This document shows, in pieces, positions 9,243-17,872 of a DNA stretch of 64,000 nt (the stretch's first letter is position 1; every line of letters starts with the position of its first letter). Below the pieces are notes generated by a model. The model made no database searches, was not told the origin of the DNA, and saw only the letters and a list, made by a program, of their open reading frames with translations. A program made the position numbers and the translations under genes. Origin of the DNA: Celeribacter baekdonensis (GTDB taxonomy: Bacteria; Pseudomonadota; Alphaproteobacteria; Rhodobacterales; Rhodobacteraceae); assembly GCF_900102315.1 (NCBI RefSeq), contig NZ_FNBL01000001.1, forward strand, positions 695,841 through 759,840. Reading direction: 5' to 3'.

Positions 9243-9746
9243 TCAGCGGCAGCCCTTGGCAAACACTGCGACGAATAAATTGTTTGGCCCGATGCCAATG
9301 CCGATGTCTTTGACTTGGGTGTTCAAAACAATGCGGCGGTGGCCGTCGGACGTCATCCATCCGGCCATGGCCTGTTCGACGGTTTTCCAACTGTAGGAAA
9401 GGGTTTCGCCTGCCAGACAGCTTTGATACCCGGCCTGCAACACGCGCTCGCGCGGCCCAAGCCCCTCAGGCGACGTGTGGCCGAAATAGTTGCGCCGGGT
9501 CAGATCGTCCGCATGGGCTTGGGCAGCATGGGTCAACGCTGTGTTCACCTTCAGCTTGGCCAACCCATGCGCTCGTCTTTGGGCATTGATCGCTGCGATC
9601 AGCGCGCGGGCGGTCTCCTTTGGCTGCTCCACCGCAATCGTCACCGTCGCCTTTGGCATCGGGCGCACATCCGCCGCATGGGCCATACCGCCCAACCCGC
9701 CAACAGCAATCGCAAACACGATCAAACCGCGAATAATGCTCATCAT
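9243..9746 (-). CDS. Secreted CAP/SCP-domain protein
   Basis: Exported protein of 167 residues. A signal peptide (about residues 1-24, ending GGMAHA) precedes one CAP (cysteine-rich secretory/antigen 5/PR-1) domain with HADDLTRRNYFGHTSPEG, AGETLSYSW and GWMTSDGHRRIVLN. Bacterial CAP proteins are extracytoplasmic; their biochemical role is mostly unknown. I start at ATG 9746, which has GGGGAG just upstream and opens directly into the signal peptide; a longer upstream reading has no RBS. A paralogous lipoprotein gene follows at 9874-10386 on the same strand. Confidence 0.87.
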   Translation of the reverse strand: MMSIIRGLIVFAIAVGGLGGMAHAADVRPMPKATVTIAVEQPKETARALIAAINAQRRAHGLAKLKVNTALTHAAQAHADDLTRRNYFGHTSPEGLGPRERVLQAGYQSCLAGETLSYSWKTVEQAMAGWMTSDGHRRIVLNTQVKDIGIGIGPNNLFVAVFAKGCR

Positions 9747-9873
9747 CGCTCTCCCCTTAGAACCTATTGTCTTTTTCAAAGGAAAAAGTGACGGTTTAAG
9801 GGCGGATTTTCGGCGCATACTCAACACTCATGTGCAATTTGATTAGGTTTTGAACGGTATCATGCAATGGCGG

Positions 9874-10386
9874 TCAACATCCTCTCGCAAAGACGGCAAC
9901 GATGGTCATGTTGTCACTGACGCCAACACCGACGCTCTGCGCCTGCTTGAGCAGGATGTTTTTGCGATGCCCGGAGGAGGTCATCCACCCCATGACGGCC
10001 TGTTGGATCGTCGGATACTGCGCCGAGAGGTTTTCGGCCACGAGACAATGGCGATACCCCACCGCCGTCACACGATCACCCACAGAGGACCCGTTTTTGC
10101 CCGTGTGGGAAAAGTAATTTTGCGCCACAAGATCATCGGCATGTCGTTGTGCGGCCACCGCCAGCTTGGCATTGAGGGTCAGGGCCGCGCGCCCGTGTTT
10201 GGTGCGTTCGGCGTTGATCAGGCTGACCACCTCAGCCCCGGTCACGACACTCCCGCGCAGGGTCTGTATTGCGGCATTTTCGCTCGGCACGGGAGTGACG
10301 TGATCGAACCCGGCGCCGGTTTCTGGGCCGCAGGCCGTTAATATCAAGGCCGCGGTGATGGCACAGGCCGTTGTGCGTTGCCTCAT
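9874..10386 (-). CDS. CAP/SCP-domain lipoprotein
   Basis: Protein of 170 residues beginning MRQRTTACAITAALILTACG: a lipoprotein signal with lipobox LTAC and Cys19 as the acylation site. The CAP domain has HADDLVAQNYFSHTGKNG, AENLSAQYPT and GWMTSSGHRKNIL. It is a paralogue of the 9243-9746 gene, transcribed in the same direction and upstream of it, but with a membrane anchor instead of a cleaved signal. The pair suggests one duplication with different locations (soluble versus anchored). Function in the envelope is unknown. Confidence 0.87.
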   Translation of the reverse strand: MRQRTTACAITAALILTACGPETGAGFDHVTPVPSENAAIQTLRGSVVTGAEVVSLINAERTKHGRAALTLNAKLAVAAQRHADDLVAQNYFSHTGKNGSSVGDRVTAVGYRHCLVAENLSAQYPTIQQAVMGWMTSSGHRKNILLKQAQSVGVGVSDNMTIVAVFARGC

Positions 10387-10417
10387 GGTCTCGCTCCCTC
10401 GTCTTGCACAGGCGTCC

Positions 10418-11761
10418 TCACCCGTCCATCAACCCCTTCAAAAGCCGCGCCTGTGACGCAAGCGTCGTCTCCATGTTGATTGTGGTGATCCAACTGTCAG
10501 ACACCACATGCCGACCTTCCACGAACAGATGTTTCACCACCATCGGCCCCGCCAGCAACAGCGCCGCCGGGTCCCAACTGCCGGATGCCTCGACATCGGA
10601 CATGTCCCAGATTGCAATATCGGCGCGCAGTCCGGGGGCAAGCTGACCAATGTCATCGCGGCCCAAAACCTTGGCCCCGCCGCGCGTTGCAATCTCCAAG
10701 GCCTCGCGCGGGCTCATTTTATCGGCACCATAGGTGACACGTTGCAACAACATCGCCATGCGCGCCTCTGCCACCAGATTGCCGATGTCATTCGAGGCCG
10801 AGCCATCAACGCCAAGCCCGACATTCACCCCCGCATCGCGCATGGCGCGCACCGGGGCCACGCCAGACCCAAGCCGGCAATTGGAACAGGGGCAATGGGC
10901 GACGCCGGTGCCGGTTTTGGCGAAAAGCTCGATCTCGCTCACATCCAGTTTGACGCAATGGGCGTGCCACACATCCGGGCCGGTCCAGCCCAGATCTTCG
11001 GCATATTGACCGGGGCGACAGCCGAATTTTTCCAGAGAATAGGCGATGTCTTCGTCGTTTTCGGCCAGATGCGTGTGCATCATCACGCCCTTGTCCCGCG
11101 CCAGGATCGCCGCATCGCGCATCAAGTCGCGCGACACCGAAAAAGGCGAACAGGGGGCGACGCCAACCCGGATCATCGCACCGGGATTTGGATCGTGAAA
11201 CGCGTCAATGACACGGATGCAATCGTTGAGAATATCCTCTTCGCGCTCGACCAAACTGTCGGGCGGCAAGCCCCCGGCGCTTTCGCCAATCGACATGCCC
11301 CCGCGCGTGGCGTGAAGCCGCAGGCCGATGGCTTTGGCGGCATCAATCGTATCGTCGAGCCGCGCACCGTTGGGGTAAAGATAGAGGTGATCAGAGGTGG
11401 TGGAACAGCCCGAAAGTGCCAATTCCGCCAGACCGACCATGGCCGAAACCCGCATATGGTCGGGGCCGAATTTGGCCCAGATCGGATAGAGCGTTTTGAG
11501 CCAGCCAAACAACAGCGCGTCTTGCGCACCGGGCACGGCACGGGTCAGCGTTTGGTAGAGGTGGTGATGCGTGTTGATCAGCCCCGGCGTGACCAGACAG
11601 CCCCGACCATCGACGATTTGGGCATCATCGTCATAGAGCCCCTGCCCGACCGCTTCGATCACACCATCGCGGACCAAAATATCGCCGCCTTTGATCTCCT
11701 GTCGCCCGTCATCCATGGTGAGAATGACATCGGCATTACGGATCAGAAAACAGCGGTGCAT
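10418..11761 (-). CDS. 8-oxoguanine deaminase (amidohydrolase, TrzN/AtzB-like)
   Basis: Amidohydrolase of 447 residues. Zinc and catalytic motifs: INTHHHLYQTLTRA, MMHTHLAENDED, WHAHCVKLD and LGVDGSASND. The combination THHHLYQT plus CPCSNCRLGSG is typical of 8-oxoguanine deaminases, which turn 8-oxoguanine into urate; S-triazine hydrolases such as AtzB are close relatives, so substrate is inferred. The hisN gene lies immediately upstream (20-nt gap) in the same direction, probably cotranscribed by chance of position. It and guaD give two purine-ring deaminases within 4 kb. Confidence 0.82.
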   Translation of the reverse strand: MHRCFLIRNADVILTMDDGRQEIKGGDILVRDGVIEAVGQGLYDDDAQIVDGRGCLVTPGLINTHHHLYQTLTRAVPGAQDALLFGWLKTLYPIWAKFGPDHMRVSAMVGLAELALSGCSTTSDHLYLYPNGARLDDTIDAAKAIGLRLHATRGGMSIGESAGGLPPDSLVEREEDILNDCIRVIDAFHDPNPGAMIRVGVAPCSPFSVSRDLMRDAAILARDKGVMMHTHLAENDEDIAYSLEKFGCRPGQYAEDLGWTGPDVWHAHCVKLDVSEIELFAKTGTGVAHCPCSNCRLGSGVAPVRAMRDAGVNVGLGVDGSASNDIGNLVAEARMAMLLQRVTYGADKMSPREALEIATRGGAKVLGRDDIGQLAPGLRADIAIWDMSDVEASGSWDPAALLLAGPMVVKHLFVEGRHVVSDSWITTINMETTLASQARLLKGLMDG

Positions 11762-11781
11762 TTTGGAGCCTCAAAGATGGG

Positions 11782-12612
11782 TCAATAGGTCGACAGTACC
11801 GCCAAAGCCGCGTCATGCAACTCTTTGCTGGCCGCGGCCAAAACCCGCCCGCCCTCAAGCACCGGCCTGCCCTGCCAATCGGTGACAATGCCACCTGCGG
11901 CTTCGATCACCGCCAATGGCGCAAGAATGTCATAGGATTGCAACCCGGCCTCGACCACCAGATCAATCTGACCCGCGGCCAAAAGCGCGTAGGCATAGCA
12001 ATCCATGCCGTAGCGGGTGAGCTTGCAGCGCCCGGCCAGATCGTGAAAGGCGTGCCCTTCGACCTCGGAACCGACTTCGGGGAAGGTCGAAAAAATCACC
12101 GCCTCATCGAGAGAGACGCCGCGACGCACGCCCAAGGCCCGTGTGCCATGCGGGCCGGTCATTTCAGACAGGCCAAAGCCGCCCACGAACCGCTCGCCGA
12201 TATAGGGCTGATCAATGATGCCAAACAACGCTTGATCGGCATCGCGCAGCGCGATCAACACGCCCCATGTCGGTGTGCCGGAAATAAATCCACGGGTGCC
12301 ATCAATCGGGTCCAAGACCCAGGTCAACCCGGATGTGCCCGCTTTGGGGCCGAATTCTTCGCCCATGATCCCGTCTTGCGGGCGGCGGTCCTCGATCAGC
12401 GCGCGCATGGCCCGTTCCGACCCCCGGTCGGCCACGGTCACCGGATCAAAGCCCGCGTCTTTTTTGGAGGTTGTATCAAGGGCCGTGCCGCGAAAATATG
12501 TGAGCGTCACCTCTCGTGCCACCTCGGCTGCGGCATGGGCCGTGGCGATGATCTCTGCGCGGTCTGTCTCGCTCAGAGGCTGTCCCAATTTGGCTGTGAC
12601 ATCGCTCATCAT
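11782..12612 (-). CDS. hisN: Histidinol-phosphatase, inositol-monophosphatase family
   Basis: Mg2+-dependent phosphatase of 276 residues with family motifs GEEFG, WVLDPIDGTRGFISG and YDILAPLAVIEAAGG. Many alphaproteobacteria lack HisB-type phosphatase and use this HisN branch for the histidinol-phosphate step; a general inositol phosphatase or 3'-nucleotidase is the alternative. ATG codons at 12612 and 12609 both have AGGAGAAG close by; 12612 is listed. The downstream 8-oxoguanine deaminase gene follows after 20 nt. No other his gene is in the window. Confidence 0.85.
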   Translation of the reverse strand: MMSDVTAKLGQPLSETDRAEIIATAHAAAEVAREVTLTYFRGTALDTTSKKDAGFDPVTVADRGSERAMRALIEDRRPQDGIMGEEFGPKAGTSGLTWVLDPIDGTRGFISGTPTWGVLIALRDADQALFGIIDQPYIGERFVGGFGLSEMTGPHGTRALGVRRGVSLDEAVIFSTFPEVGSEVEGHAFHDLAGRCKLTRYGMDCYAYALLAAGQIDLVVEAGLQSYDILAPLAVIEAAGGIVTDWQGRPVLEGGRVLAAASKELHDAALAVLSTY

Positions 12613-12764
12613 CTTCTCCTTGGCATCGGGATTAAAGGTTTTTGACTTTAGATTTGAGGCTGTGATCTTGGCGGTAGCCGCTTGGCCAAGTCAGGTCAAG
12701 CAACAGGACGCAAAAGCCCGATGACCCAGGGCAAAACCCGCCCCGCTGCCACAAGATAAGGCGT

Positions 12765-12803
12765 AAAAAAACGGCCCCAATTGCCACTGAGGCAAGGGGG
12801 CCG
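12765..12803 (-). terminator. Intrinsic terminator of the XRE regulator gene
   Basis: Read on the minus strand: CGGCCCC and TTGCC arms pair with GGCAA and GGGGCCG (12772-12803) across an ACTGA-type loop, followed by seven T residues (complement of 12765-12771). It sits about 70 nt after the stop of the 12874-13257 gene. This is the clearest rho-independent terminator in the window. The rest of the 12613-12873 gap shows no gene. Confidence 0.85.
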
Positions 12804-12873
12804 ATCATTTGGGGGCTGTCATGAAGGCCACACACACCACTTCGTGTGCACCTGGCTTTGCGCAGATCAAAGC

Positions 12874-13257
12874 TTAGGCAACGTCGGACAGAACCCGCGC
12901 CAGTTCAAACAAACGACGACGTTGGTTTTCTGGGATCGCATAATAAGAGCGCACCAGTTCAAGCGCCTCTTTGTCTGCCAGAATATCGGCGGGAACAGCG
13001 TCTTGCGCGGCGACCGCATCTTTCATATCGCGCACATGTGCCTCCATGCCATCAAAGAAAAACGCGACCGGAACCCCAAGAGATTCCGCAATATCCCACA
13101 AACGGGATGCGGACACACGGTTCATGCCCGTTTCGTATTTTTGAATTTGCTGGAATTTGATTCCAACTTTTTCTGCAAGCTGTTGCTGCGTCATACCAAC
13201 CATCCATCGACGATGGCGAATCCGCTTGCCCACGTGGACGTCCACGGGATGTTTCAT
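12874..13257 (-). CDS. XRE-family HTH transcriptional regulator
   Basis: Protein of 127 residues with an N-terminal lambda-Cro type HTH (about residues 9-65): GMTQQQLAEKVGIKFQQIQK followed by YETGMNRVSASRLWDIAESL. The short C-terminal half is helical, with no cupin. This layout is widespread in alphaproteobacteria, often several copies per genome; targets are unknown. A strong terminator follows and a 364-nt upstream gap separates it from the quinone reductase gene, so it is monocistronic. Confidence 0.88.
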   Translation of the reverse strand: MKHPVDVHVGKRIRHRRWMVGMTQQQLAEKVGIKFQQIQKYETGMNRVSASRLWDIAESLGVPVAFFFDGMEAHVRDMKDAVAAQDAVPADILADKEALELVRSYYAIPENQRRRLFELARVLSDVA

Positions 13258-13621
13258 ACTAACCGCTCCTTGTTCGTGCTGCGCGCAATAACCTATGCGT
13301 GTATAGCACGTTTCTTAGGCTTGAGCCTTTCGCTCAACCTGTCTTTTTGGATAGGATTGGAAACATACAGATTAAGCCACTGATTATAAAAGACATATAA
13401 CTATTGACCTTGGTAAAATACCGCTAAATCAGATGATTGTCAGCAAGACACTTACTAAACCTGCGCGTGTTTTTTGATCACTTGTTGCATTTTGCAAATT
13501 GCACCTCCCGCCCCACTGGCCTCCCCCCGCACCGTATCCGCCCTGTAAAGAGAGGCAAATGCGACTCGCACAGGCCCTAAATCGCATAGACAGGTCACGC
13601 CAGACAGGCCAAAATCGCGCC
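13258..13621. other. 364-nt intergenic region, no gene seen
   Basis: Divergent spacer between the XRE regulator and the quinone oxidoreductase genes, clearly more AT-rich than its surroundings (about 13270-13500). A small hairpin TTGAGC/GCTCAA (13321-13337) followed by a T-rich run at 13342-13347 could be a leader or a small-RNA terminator, but no matching promoter or conserved RNA is recognised. It must hold the two promoters. No convincing open frame. Confidence 0.4.
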
Positions 13622-14593
13622 ATGACACAAACAACCAAAGCATACCGCGTTACCGCGTTTGATCTGCCACCCGAGCTAAAAGAGATGCCTCTGGGCTCCC
13701 CTGACGCGGATCAAGTGCAGGTCAAAATCCATGCAAGCGCCCTCAATTTTGCCGACACATTGATGTGCAAAGGCACCTATCAGGACACGCCGACACCGCC
13801 CTTTACCCTCGGGTTGGAGTTGGCCGGTGAGGTGGTGGCGCTTGGCAAGGAGGTCACAGACCTCGCACTTGGGCAGCGCGTGGCGGTGTTTTCCGGTCAG
13901 GGCGGGCTTGCGACCTTTGGGAACTTTTCCGCCTCCCGCTGTGTGCCAATCCCCGACGGCCTTGGCTATGACACCGCAGCGGCGCTGCAAATCGCCTATG
14001 GCACGTCGCATATGGCGCTGAGCTATAAGGCCCGGCTGATGCCCGGCGAACGGTTGGTCGTCACCGGGGCGGCGGGGGGTGTGGGGTTGACGGCGGTGGA
14101 GATTGGCAAACGGATGGGCGCGGAGGTGATCGCCATCGCGCGCGGAGCGGATAAATTGGCCGTGGCGCAAAGAGCCGGAGCCGATCATCTGATCGACGCT
14201 GAGGCGGGCGACATCCGCGACCAGATCAAGGCGCTTGGCGGTGCCGATGTGGTCTATGACGCGGTCGGAGGGGACTTGTATGAGGCCTGTTTTCGCGCCA
14301 CCAACCCGGATGGGCGCATTCTTTTGATCGGGTTTGCCGGCGGCGGACTGCCCCAGATCAAACCCAATCACATGCTGGTGAAAAACATCACGCTGATCGG
14401 CTTTTACTGGGGCGCCTATTTGGGTTTTAAACCCGCGCCGTTTTTGGCCTCGCTGAGCCAGTTGTTCGACTGGGCCGCGCGCGGCGAGATCACGCCGCAT
14501 ATTTCAAATCGCTTGCCGCTCTCACGGGTGGACGACGCGATGGATCTGATCCGATCCCGTCAGGCCACGGGCAAGGTGATCGTCACGCCCTGA
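13622..14593 (+). CDS. NADPH:quinone oxidoreductase, MDR family
   Basis: Zinc-free medium-chain dehydrogenase/reductase of 323 residues. The GroES-like fold (about 1-120) has LGLELAGEVVALGKEV, and the Rossmann nucleotide site has VTGAAGGVGLTAVEIG. The MDR zinc ligands are absent, matching the Qor group that reduces quinones or enals with NADPH. Start is ATG 13622 (MTQTTKAYRV), the normal family N-terminus; a longer frame from 13499 adds 41 non-family residues. It converges with the LysR gene, with a 14-nt gap. Confidence 0.88.
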   Translation: MTQTTKAYRVTAFDLPPELKEMPLGSPDADQVQVKIHASALNFADTLMCKGTYQDTPTPPFTLGLELAGEVVALGKEVTDLALGQRVAVFSGQGGLATFGNFSASRCVPIPDGLGYDTAAALQIAYGTSHMALSYKARLMPGERLVVTGAAGGVGLTAVEIGKRMGAEVIAIARGADKLAVAQRAGADHLIDAEAGDIRDQIKALGGADVVYDAVGGDLYEACFRATNPDGRILLIGFAGGGLPQIKPNHMLVKNITLIGFYWGAYLGFKPAPFLASLSQLFDWAARGEITPHISNRLPLSRVDDAMDLIRSRQATGKVIVTP

Positions 14594-14607
14594 GGCGCAA
14601 GGCGCAT

Positions 14608-15486
14608 TCACTGTGCCGCGAGCCGCGCCCCTATGCGGTAGTTATAGGCGTTGCGGATCAAATCGCGCAGGGTGGTCTCCGCCTCGCCCTTCATCAGATC
14701 AGAGGCGTAGAGGTTGATCTTTTTATGGGCCAGTTCCGGCAGCGCCCCGCCATGATGAATCGGCTCCGTCTGCGGCGGGGTCGAGCCTTCCAAGATCGCA
14801 TGCACCGCAAGATCGGCGGACACGGAGGCCTCGATCGTGCGGGTTTGATCGCTTTCAATGCCCATTTCCCACGGAATGCCCGCCCGATCCAACGCCTCCT
14901 GAACGCCCTTGCGGAACACGCATTTGTGCTCAAACGCCAGACGCAGTGGCCGTTGCCGCCAAGCACTACCGCCAATTGCCCCGATCCAGACCAAAGGCAG
15001 TTCGGCAATGGTTTCGCCGCCCGCATCCAACCCGTCTTCGGTGGTCATGATCAAATCCGCCTCGCCGCGCGCAAACATCTCTTTCAGTTTGAGCGTGTAG
15101 GAGGAGACAAGATTGACCCGCATCCGCGGAAAATTGGCGTGAAACTGTTGCAACACCTGTGGGATCGACGGGTAGACGATATCATGGGGCACGCCGAGGA
15201 CGATCTCGCCCTCGTATTCCTGCGCAGTGAGACGGCCATAGACCTCATCATTGAGTTCCAACATCCGCCGCGCATAGGACAAAAGCTGTTCGCCCGACGC
15301 GGTCAGCGCGATGGTCCGGGCCGAACGATCCAACAGATGGGAATCGAGGCTTTCCTCCAGCCGTTTGAGCTGCATCGACACTGCCGATTGCGTCAGATTG
15401 AGATAGCCTGCCGCACGGGTCACGCCGCCGCAATCGGCAACGGCGACAAAGGAGCGCAGGGCGGTGATGTCGAGATTACGGGCCAT
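14608..15486 (-). CDS. LysR-family transcriptional regulator
   Basis: Regulator of 292 residues. The N-terminal winged HTH (about 5-65) contains DITALRSFVAVADCGGVTRA and LTQSAVSMQLKRLEESL; the remainder is a LysR substrate-binding domain. It is divergent from the DUF1127 gene at 15609, with the 122-nt spacer between holding both promoters. The inducer is unknown; targets may be the neighbouring quinone reductase or DUF1127 genes, but nothing in the sequence proves this. Confidence 0.9.
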   Translation of the reverse strand: MARNLDITALRSFVAVADCGGVTRAAGYLNLTQSAVSMQLKRLEESLDSHLLDRSARTIALTASGEQLLSYARRMLELNDEVYGRLTAQEYEGEIVLGVPHDIVYPSIPQVLQQFHANFPRMRVNLVSSYTLKLKEMFARGEADLIMTTEDGLDAGGETIAELPLVWIGAIGGSAWRQRPLRLAFEHKCVFRKGVQEALDRAGIPWEMGIESDQTRTIEASVSADLAVHAILEGSTPPQTEPIHHGGALPELAHKKINLYASDLMKGEAETTLRDLIRNAYNYRIGARLAAQ

Positions 15487-15531
15487 ATCAATTCCTGTGA
15501 TCTATTTCGCAACAAGCATTCATTTTATTTG

Positions 15532-15545
15532 TTGAGCATGATCAG
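15532..15545. promoter_or_regulatory. Weak FNR-like site upstream of the DUF1127 gene
   Basis: TTGAGCATGATCAG resembles TTGAT-N4-ATCAA but has one mismatch in each half. It lies 64 nt before the ATG in the spacer shared with the LysR gene. The perfect example at 28484 makes FNR-type control plausible in this genome, but this site alone is not convincing. Confidence 0.25.
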
Positions 15546-15608
15546 CGATACAGATCAAGGAAAATGATTCCACGCCCAGCATAGTTCACCATTTAGAAAG
15601 GATTGACG

Positions 15609-15833
15609 ATGTTCGCGAAAGCTCAAACTCTGGCCCCGACCTGCACCACGGGCGCACGCCGCGCACCGTCCTTTTTCTCTCGCCTGCGCGCTGCCATGGC
15701 CCTCTCAAAACAACGCCGCAGCTTGGCACAATTGGATGATGCTTTGCTTGACGACATTGGCCTGACCCGTTTTGAGGCCCTGCGCGAGGCAGAGCGTCCG
15801 CTTTGGGATGCGCCACGCCATTGGATGCGCTGA
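15609..15833 (+). CDS. Small DUF1127 (YjiS-like) protein
   Basis: Protein of 74 residues. The C-terminal half carries the DUF1127 pattern RSLAQLDDALLDDIGLTRFEAL. Short DUF1127 proteins in Agrobacterium and relatives influence RNA turnover and phosphate or stress responses; larger relatives bind RNA. I start at ATG 15609 (MFAKAQTL), preceded by AAAGGA; an in-frame TTG at 15603 is less likely. A strong terminator follows at 15901. A near-match to the FNR consensus lies at 15532-15545. Confidence 0.82.
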   Translation: MFAKAQTLAPTCTTGARRAPSFFSRLRAAMALSKQRRSLAQLDDALLDDIGLTRFEALREAERPLWDAPRHWMR

Positions 15834-15900
15834 ACAGCCGTTCGATCATGCGACAAACAGGCCAGACTCCGGGCCAGCGCCCCTGCCCCACCCCCATTTG

Positions 15901-15930
15901 AACCGCGACATCTAAAAGTGTCGCGGTTTT
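15901..15930 (+). terminator. Intrinsic terminator after the DUF1127 gene
   Basis: A ten-base-pair stem AACCGCGACA (15901-15910) with TGTCGCGGTT (15919-15928), loop TCTAAAAG, followed by T-rich TTTTGATTTTTT. It ends the short transcript from 15609. Confidence 0.85.
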
Positions 15931-16091
15931 TTGATTTTTTTCGCCTCACGACACATATTAATAGGGGCCAAAAAGAAACACGCTGATTGTGACCCGCATG
16001 AGCTTGAAATCCCCTCCCAAACTGCCAATATCAGAGAGGAAATCCCGAATTTTTCGGGGCGTAGTGATTTTGACGCACAGGAGTACAGTCC

Positions 16092-16862
16092 ATGGCTGAC
16101 TACAGAACGGTCCACGCAGGCGCAGGTGCCCGCTCTGCTGAGGTGGACGCGGGTCTTCGCACCCATATGAACAAAGTATACGGCACCATGTCGGTGGGCC
16201 TTTTGGTCACCGCTTTGGCCGCTTGGGCGCTGTCCAACCTCGCGGTGAGCGCCACCCCGACCGAATATATGGTGAAGGATGGCGAATATCTCACCAGCCT
16301 TGGCTATGCGCTTTACGCCTCCCCGCTGAAATGGGTGGTGATGTTTGCGCCGCTGGCGATGGTGTTTGGCTTTGGTGCCGTGGTGTCCCGCCTCTCCGCC
16401 GCCGCGACCCAAACCTATTTCTATGCCTATGCCGCTTTGATGGGCCTGTCGCTCAGCTCGATCTTTTTGGTCTTCACCGGCGCTTCCATCGCGCAGACCT
16501 TCCTTGTGACCTCCGCAGCCTTTGCCGGTCTGTCGCTTTGGGGCTACACCACCAAAAAAGACATCTCGGCTTGGGGATCGTTCCTCATCATGGGGGTGAT
16601 CGGCCTTTTGATCGCCTCTGTTGTGAACATCTTCCTCAAATCTTCCGGGCTTGAGTTCGCGATCTCTGGCATTGGTGTTTTGATCTTTGCGGGCCTGACC
16701 GCCTATGACACACAAAGAATCAAAACCGACTATATCGCCCATGCGCATGCGATGGACGGTGAGTGGTTGGCGAAATCGGCCATCATGGGCGCGCTGAACC
16801 TCTACCTCGACTTCATCAACCTGTTCATGTTCCTGCTGCAATTCCTGGGCAACCGCGATTGA
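16092..16862 (+). CDS. Bax inhibitor-1/YccA-family membrane protein
   Basis: Inner-membrane protein of 256 residues with about seven transmembrane helices after a ~35-residue soluble N-terminus. Motifs: KVYGTMSVGLLVTALAAWAL, the loop GFGAVVSRLSAAATQT and the C-terminal LNLYLDFINLFMFLLQFLG characteristic of the family. Related proteins (YccA, YetJ) act as FtsH modulators or pH-sensitive Ca2+ leak channels; in alphaproteobacteria the job is not settled. ACAGGAG lies before the ATG. It is monocistronic, with its own terminator. Confidence 0.93.
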   Translation: MADYRTVHAGAGARSAEVDAGLRTHMNKVYGTMSVGLLVTALAAWALSNLAVSATPTEYMVKDGEYLTSLGYALYASPLKWVVMFAPLAMVFGFGAVVSRLSAAATQTYFYAYAALMGLSLSSIFLVFTGASIAQTFLVTSAAFAGLSLWGYTTKKDISAWGSFLIMGVIGLLIASVVNIFLKSSGLEFAISGIGVLIFAGLTAYDTQRIKTDYIAHAHAMDGEWLAKSAIMGALNLYLDFINLFMFLLQFLGNRD

Positions 16863-16885
16863 TCCGCAGACGGACTTGAAATGCC

Positions 16886-16916
16886 AAAGGGCCGGTCACT
16901 GTGACCGGCCCTTTTT
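16886..16916 (+). terminator. Intrinsic terminator of the Bax-inhibitor gene
   Basis: Twelve-base-pair stem AAAGGGCCGGTC (16886-16897) with GACCGGCCCTTT (16903-16914), loop ACTGT, followed by TT. It lies just before the convergent GNAT gene end at 16937 and may serve both. Confidence 0.85.
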
Positions 16917-16936
16917 ATGTCTCTAAACATGTCAGC

Positions 16937-17524
16937 TTACGCGATCAAATCCCGCGCCATCTGTACCGCTGGCAGGGCCACACCGGGCCGCAGCATCAGA
17001 TCGACATCACCAGACATGGCAAAGCCATGCGCCTCATAAAACGGTTGGGCCGTCAGGGTGGAGAGGCAACACATCCGCGTCACGCCGGTGCGCTGCGCAT
17101 TGGCCAGAACGTGATCCAAGACCACGCTGCCAACCCCACGCCGGACATAATCGGGATGCACCGCCACGCGCCGCATATGGCCGATCTCGCGCGGGCCAAC
17201 ACCGCCAAAGGGGCTGGCCTGGGTCCATCCCCCCGCCGCAATCAGATCGCCGCCGCCGGTTTCAGCGACAAAGAACGTGCCGCTGTTCAAAAGCCGTGGC
17301 GAGGTCACCAAGAGGGGCGGCAAAACCTTTGCCAAAATCGCTTCGGAATAGTCGGCTCTGAGCAACTCGCCGTAAGAGGCGCGGAACAAATCGTCAATCT
17401 GCATCGTGTCCGCCGGCATCGCTTGGCGCATCACAAAGGGTGGCAGCTCAGGCCGCCGGTCCATCACCGCCAAAGCCTCGCTCAGGCTCGATGGTCTCTC
17501 ATCTAATGGATCACACTCTAACAT
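16937..17524 (-). CDS. GNAT-family N-acetyltransferase
   Basis: Protein of 195 residues with an acetyl-CoA fold. The motif-A region is visible as RRVAVHPDYVRRGVGSVVLD (about 135-155); the substrate is unknown. The N-terminal ~30 residues look like an extension ahead of FVMRQAMPADTMQIDDLFRAS, so the true start could be slightly downstream. It converges with the Bax-inhibitor gene and is followed upstream by a gap and rpmG, both on the minus strand. Confidence 0.83.
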   Translation of the reverse strand: MLECDPLDERPSSLSEALAVMDRRPELPPFVMRQAMPADTMQIDDLFRASYGELLRADYSEAILAKVLPPLLVTSPRLLNSGTFFVAETGGGDLIAAGGWTQASPFGGVGPREIGHMRRVAVHPDYVRRGVGSVVLDHVLANAQRTGVTRMCCLSTLTAQPFYEAHGFAMSGDVDLMLRPGVALPAVQMARDLIA

Positions 17525-17642
17525 ATCTCAGGCCTCTCCTGTGGGCCGCGCTTGGCGGCAAACGGTGATCTCTCAGGGTCTCTCTATGGGGATCTCTGGG
17601 GATCAGGGGGTGAGGCAGTCAGGCGGGGGGATGTTGAAAAAG

Positions 17643-17680
17643 AAAACCCGCGTGACCGTCTCTCGGGTCGCGCGGGTTTT
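17643..17680 (-). terminator. Intrinsic terminator of rpmG
   Basis: Ten-base-pair stem AAAACCCGCG (17643-17652) with CGCGGGTTTT (17671-17680). On the minus strand it is followed by CTTTTTC. It lies 24 nt beyond the rpmG stop. Confidence 0.75.
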
Positions 17681-17704
17681 GCATTTCGGTGTCTTCGGAA
17701 GGGC

Positions 17705-17872
17705 TTACTTGATTTTGCCTTCTTTGTACTCGACGTGCTTACGCGCGACCGGGTCGTATTTTTTTACGACCATCTTTTCGGTCATGGTGCGGGCATTCTT
17801 TTTGGTCACGTAAAAGTGGCCCGTGTCCGCGGTCGAGTTGAGACGGATTTTGATCGTCGTCGGCTTCGCCAT
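17705..17872 (-). CDS. rpmG: 50S ribosomal protein L33
   Basis: Ribosomal protein of 55 residues starting [20 protein letters not shown] and ending [18 protein letters not shown], the zinc-free L33 type (no CxxC pairs) typical of Rhodobacterales. Start is ATG 17872; a longer frame upstream to 18073 has no family similarity. It is monocistronic with its own terminator. Confidence 0.97.
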   Translation of the reverse strand: MAKPTTIKIRLNSTADTGHFYVTKKNARTMTEKMVVKKYDPVARKHVEYKEGKIK

